Assembly: GCF_000317695.1 (NCBI RefSeq)
Contig: NC_020157.1
Location: forward strand, 1 to 64,000
Reading direction: 5' to 3'
Source of the DNA: Anabaena cylindrica PCC 7122
GTDB lineage: Bacteria; Cyanobacteriota; Cyanobacteriia; Cyanobacteriales; Nostocaceae
Length of the DNA: 64,000 nt
The notes beneath the pieces were generated by a model. The model ran no database searches and had not been told where the DNA came from. It was given only the letters and a program-made list of their open reading frames with translations. The position numbers were made by a program, and so were the translations under genes. This document shows, in pieces, positions 62,186-64,000 of this stretch; positions within the stretch are counted from its first letter, which is position 1; each line of letters begins with the position of its first letter.

Positions 62186-62215
62186 ATTTTACAAATTTGA
62201 TATACCGGATGTCAA
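62186..62215 (-). promoter_or_regulatory. sigma-70 promoter of padR
   Basis: On the minus strand TTGACA (62210-62215) and TAAAAT (62186-62191) are 18 bp apart. It lies 40 bp before the padR start; the sequence between includes TACAT words that could serve as operator. Confidence 0.6.
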
Positions 62216-62219
62216 GTGC

Positions 62220-62687
62220 TGGTAAAAAATTATTTGGATAGAGGGACTTAGGCTTAGGCATCCACCTAATGTCTGCGACGCTATATTTACATAGAATGAG
62301 GTGCGATTCGTTGGTAGCCGAATCACGGTGCGACTTAAAGGATAAGCTTTCCGAACCCAAAGCCTAACTAGCTTCTGTCTTTGTCATAGCGCGATAGCTA
62401 AAGGCTTAAGCTTCTCTAAGAGACGCTACGCGAACGCTTATCGCAAAGCTCAAAACTCTTATTTAGTCATGGACTCACGGCAACTTTATCCTTTAATTTT
62501 CGGTTAACCTAAGCAGGCAAGTCACCCTCCTGACCCGGCTACCTCAACGAGCCGCACGCAATCTTTTCCTTTAAGTCACAGTCCCCCTCAAGTGATCGCC
62601 TCCGGCGGGCGGGCGTTCTGCCATCGCCCCCAACACCACCATAAGGAGCGATCGCTAAATCCCCCACTCGTGATAAACATCCAGCTT
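62220..62687. other. Repeat-rich non-coding stretch
   Basis: No gene. It contains small palindromic repeats (for example agagacgctacgcgaacgct and ggcgggcgggcgttctgcc) and a HIP1 site. The open frame on the minus strand near 62157-62360 is judged spurious. Confidence 0.5.
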
Positions 62688-62833
62688 ACTGACAACAATA
62701 AAGCTCACAACTATTAATATTACGTTCAAAAATAAAAACCACTCACCCTTATTGAGAATAAAAAAGGGCAATTTTCGACTACTCATTATCTCCCCCACTT
62801 GTGATAATTAACTCCCCCCCTTGTGATAATTGA
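62661..62833. repeat. Iteron-like repeats before the replication gene
   Basis: CCCCCACTTGTGATAATT (62792-62809) and CCCCCCCTTGTGATAATT (62814-62831) lie in tandem with a 22-bp period, and a third, CCCCCACTCGTGATAAAC, is at 62661-62678. Direct repeats about one iteron long upstream of a rep gene are typical of a plasmid origin. Confidence 0.6.
62688..62797. repeat. About 110-bp direct repeat, copy 2
   Basis: It matches 59215-59325 (see there) and overlaps the first iteron-like unit. The two copies flank the 3.4-kb segment with the XRE gene, the small membrane protein and the PadR operon. Confidence 0.7.
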
Positions 62834-62928
62834 TTTTCATGAAACCCTTACTCAATAAAGCTTTAACCCCCTAACCACCAAAATCACCTAAAAATTGCAC
62901 ATTATATAGATATGGCCGAAAAAAAACT

Positions 62929-63001
62929 ACTCAAAACGGGGTTGTATGCTAGTCAGAACATCTATTCCAGCCCTGCGGGGACTACTCACCTGGTTTTGAG
63001 T
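62929..63001 (+). other. Inverted repeat in the leader of the replication gene
   Basis: ACTCAAAAC (62929-62937) is complementary to GTTTTGAGT (62993-63001), closing a 55-nt loop that itself contains CCCTGCGGG. The right arm ends 8 bases before the start codon and would cover the ribosome binding region, so it could limit translation of the rep gene. Confidence 0.5.
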
Positions 63002-63009
63002 GCGCTGCC

Positions 63010-64000
63010 ATGAAACGTCAATACACCACCAAACGCAATCCTTGTCCTATCTGTGGCAACCATCACGGTTGCGCTATTCGCCCAGATAATCTAATTGAGT
63101 GCCTACGGAGTTTCAGCCAACATGATGCCCCGGCTGGTTATCGCTTTATCAAACCCTTGCGTAACGATATGGGCGGTTTATTTGTTCCAGATGACCAAAA
63201 TGCCCAAAACCAGGATAAGCCTCTGTATTCGCCTCAAAAACGGGCTGACAGTAGACAAACAAACAAGGGGTTGAGTATTGAGGAGCGCGATCGCCAAAAC
63301 CGATTACTTTTAAACTCCACAGTGAGTAGTTTGGGTACTCAACATTTCTCCCATCTCCAAGAACAACGACAGTTGACTACTCAAGAAATTAACTGGCTCA
63401 AAGACTTAGGCTGGGTGAGAAGCTGGGAACCTGGAGCTTATTCCCCTGCGGGTGTAACATCGTCTCTTACGGGTATTTCACCTGAAGGTAAACTATTGGG
63501 GAGAGAAGGAATAGCGATCGCAGCCCTTGACCCCAATTTTCAAATCACCGGCTTTCAAATTGCCACCCTGCGAACACAACCCAAATACATTTGGTTGAGT
63601 AGTTCCTACCAGGGAGGAAGCGGACCCCAATTACCAAATGGCGAACTACCTCTGTTTTGCTGGAAACATCCAAACGCCAAAAAGGTGAAAGTAGTAATTC
63701 TCTGCGAAGGCGCACTCAAATCTCTACTCACCGCCGTGTCTTTGTGGCGTTCTGGGCAAACTGATATTGCCGTCATTGGTACAGCATCTGCCGCCCGCTA
63801 TGGTCAACAAACCCTCAAAGATTACCTGAAGCGGTTGCGTCCCCAAGAAATTCAGCTGATGCCTGATGCTGGTGCAATACTCAATCCCCACATTGCCAAA
63901 GCCAATGAAGATACTCTGCAACAGTGCCGTAAATTGAGATATTCTCTATCTGTGGGTGACTGGGGACAACTGGAAACTAAAGAGCAATTAGACATTGACG
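63010..64000 (+). CDS. CyRepA1-type plasmid replication protein, 3'-truncated by the window
   Basis: An open frame from ATG 63010 to the window end (330 codons, no stop). The N-terminus has a zinc-ribbon-like motif (NPCPICGNHHGCAIRPDN with ECL following) as in plasmid primases. A linker and a domain with GLLREG-like IATLRTQPKYIWLSSSYQGG come next, then a TOPRIM/DUF3854-like segment (VKVVILCEGALKSLLTAVSL; IAVIGTASAARYG). This matches the layout I recall for cyanobacterial CyRepA1 replication proteins (usually about 1,000 residues), which combine priming and helicase functions. Its leader carries iterons and an inverted repeat. This is the strongest sign that the window is plasmid DNA. Confidence 0.75.
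   Translation, partial: MKRQYTTKRNPCPICGNHHGCAIRPDNLIECLRSFSQHDAPAGYRFIKPLRNDMGGLFVPDDQNAQNQDKPLYSPQKRADSRQTNKGLSIEERDRQNRLLLNSTVSSLGTQHFSHLQEQRQLTTQEINWLKDLGWVRSWEPGAYSPAGVTSSLTGISPEGKLLGREGIAIAALDPNFQITGFQIATLRTQPKYIWLSSSYQGGSGPQLPNGELPLFCWKHPNAKKVKVVILCEGALKSLLTAVSLWRSGQTDIAVIGTASAARYGQQTLKDYLKRLRPQEIQLMPDAGAILNPHIAKANEDTLQQCRKLRYSLSVGDWGQLETKEQLDID

Noticed and set aside
62157..62360. 67-codon minus-strand frame upstream of padR
   Set aside because: Overlaps the padR promoter and repeat sequence; no protein-like features.

Overview
The window looks like part of a large plasmid from a filamentous, Nostoc-type cyanobacterium. The evidence is: many HIP1 GCGATCGC octamers; a heptanucleotide (STRR-type) repeat and small palindromic repeats typical of Nostocales; cyanobacteria-specific families (DUF2808 proteins, PxcA, CoaR, RppA/RppB, SLH-OprB iron-uptake porin, group 2 sigma factors); and plasmid genes (a CyRepA1-type replication protein running off the right end, ParA-like NTPases, a tyrosine recombinase). 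No rRNA, tRNA or CRISPR array was seen. All names rest on recognising the encoded proteins; no database search was run.

Layout. 0.5-4.1 kb: tyrosine recombinase, a plasmid-type DNA-binding protein and an AIPR-type abortive-infection protein. 4.4-48.9 kb: a metal and envelope stress island. It holds two RppA/RppB two-component pairs, a third unrelated pair, an SbnA-like synthase with a MATE-like exporter, a Cys/Met-rich secreted protein, three intact DUF2808 proteins plus one relic, CbtB, two secreted His-bearing proteins, two group 2 sigma factors, PxcA, a CDF exporter, two HME-type RND pumps with one adaptor, a porin, the CoaR/CoaT cobalt system, an NrsD-like His-tailed MFS exporter and CopM. 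50-53.5 kb: two overlapping ParA-like NTPases, a membrane-anchored protein and an orphan response regulator that has lost its phosphoacceptor Asp. 54-64 kb: plasmid maintenance functions, namely a DNA-binding protein with in-frame palindromic repeats, a large HTH protein, a PD-(D/E)XK-like protein, an XRE regulator, a PadR operon, and a CyRepA1-like replication gene with iteron-like repeats upstream.

How it fits together. Eleven copies of one operator-like direct repeat, TTTCAT-N5-TTTCAT (11-bp period), lie in the intergenic regions. Ten point at a minus-strand metal or stress gene 68-255 bp away. These genes are rppA1, three DUF2808 genes, the rppA2/relic unit, pxcA-sigma, the RND1 operon, the RND adaptor operon, and copM (two copies). 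The repeat matches what I recall of the copper-responsive CopR site of Synechocystis. The island therefore reads as one copper/heavy-metal regulon, probably run by its own RppA/CopR-type regulators. MerR-type promoters with 20-bp spacers form a second regulatory layer before copM, the Cys/Met-rich protein and coaT. The island has been reshuffled: remnants of mntH (split by a 131-bp MITE), copA, czcA, a histidine kinase, a DUF2808 gene and an IS630 transposase sit among the intact genes.
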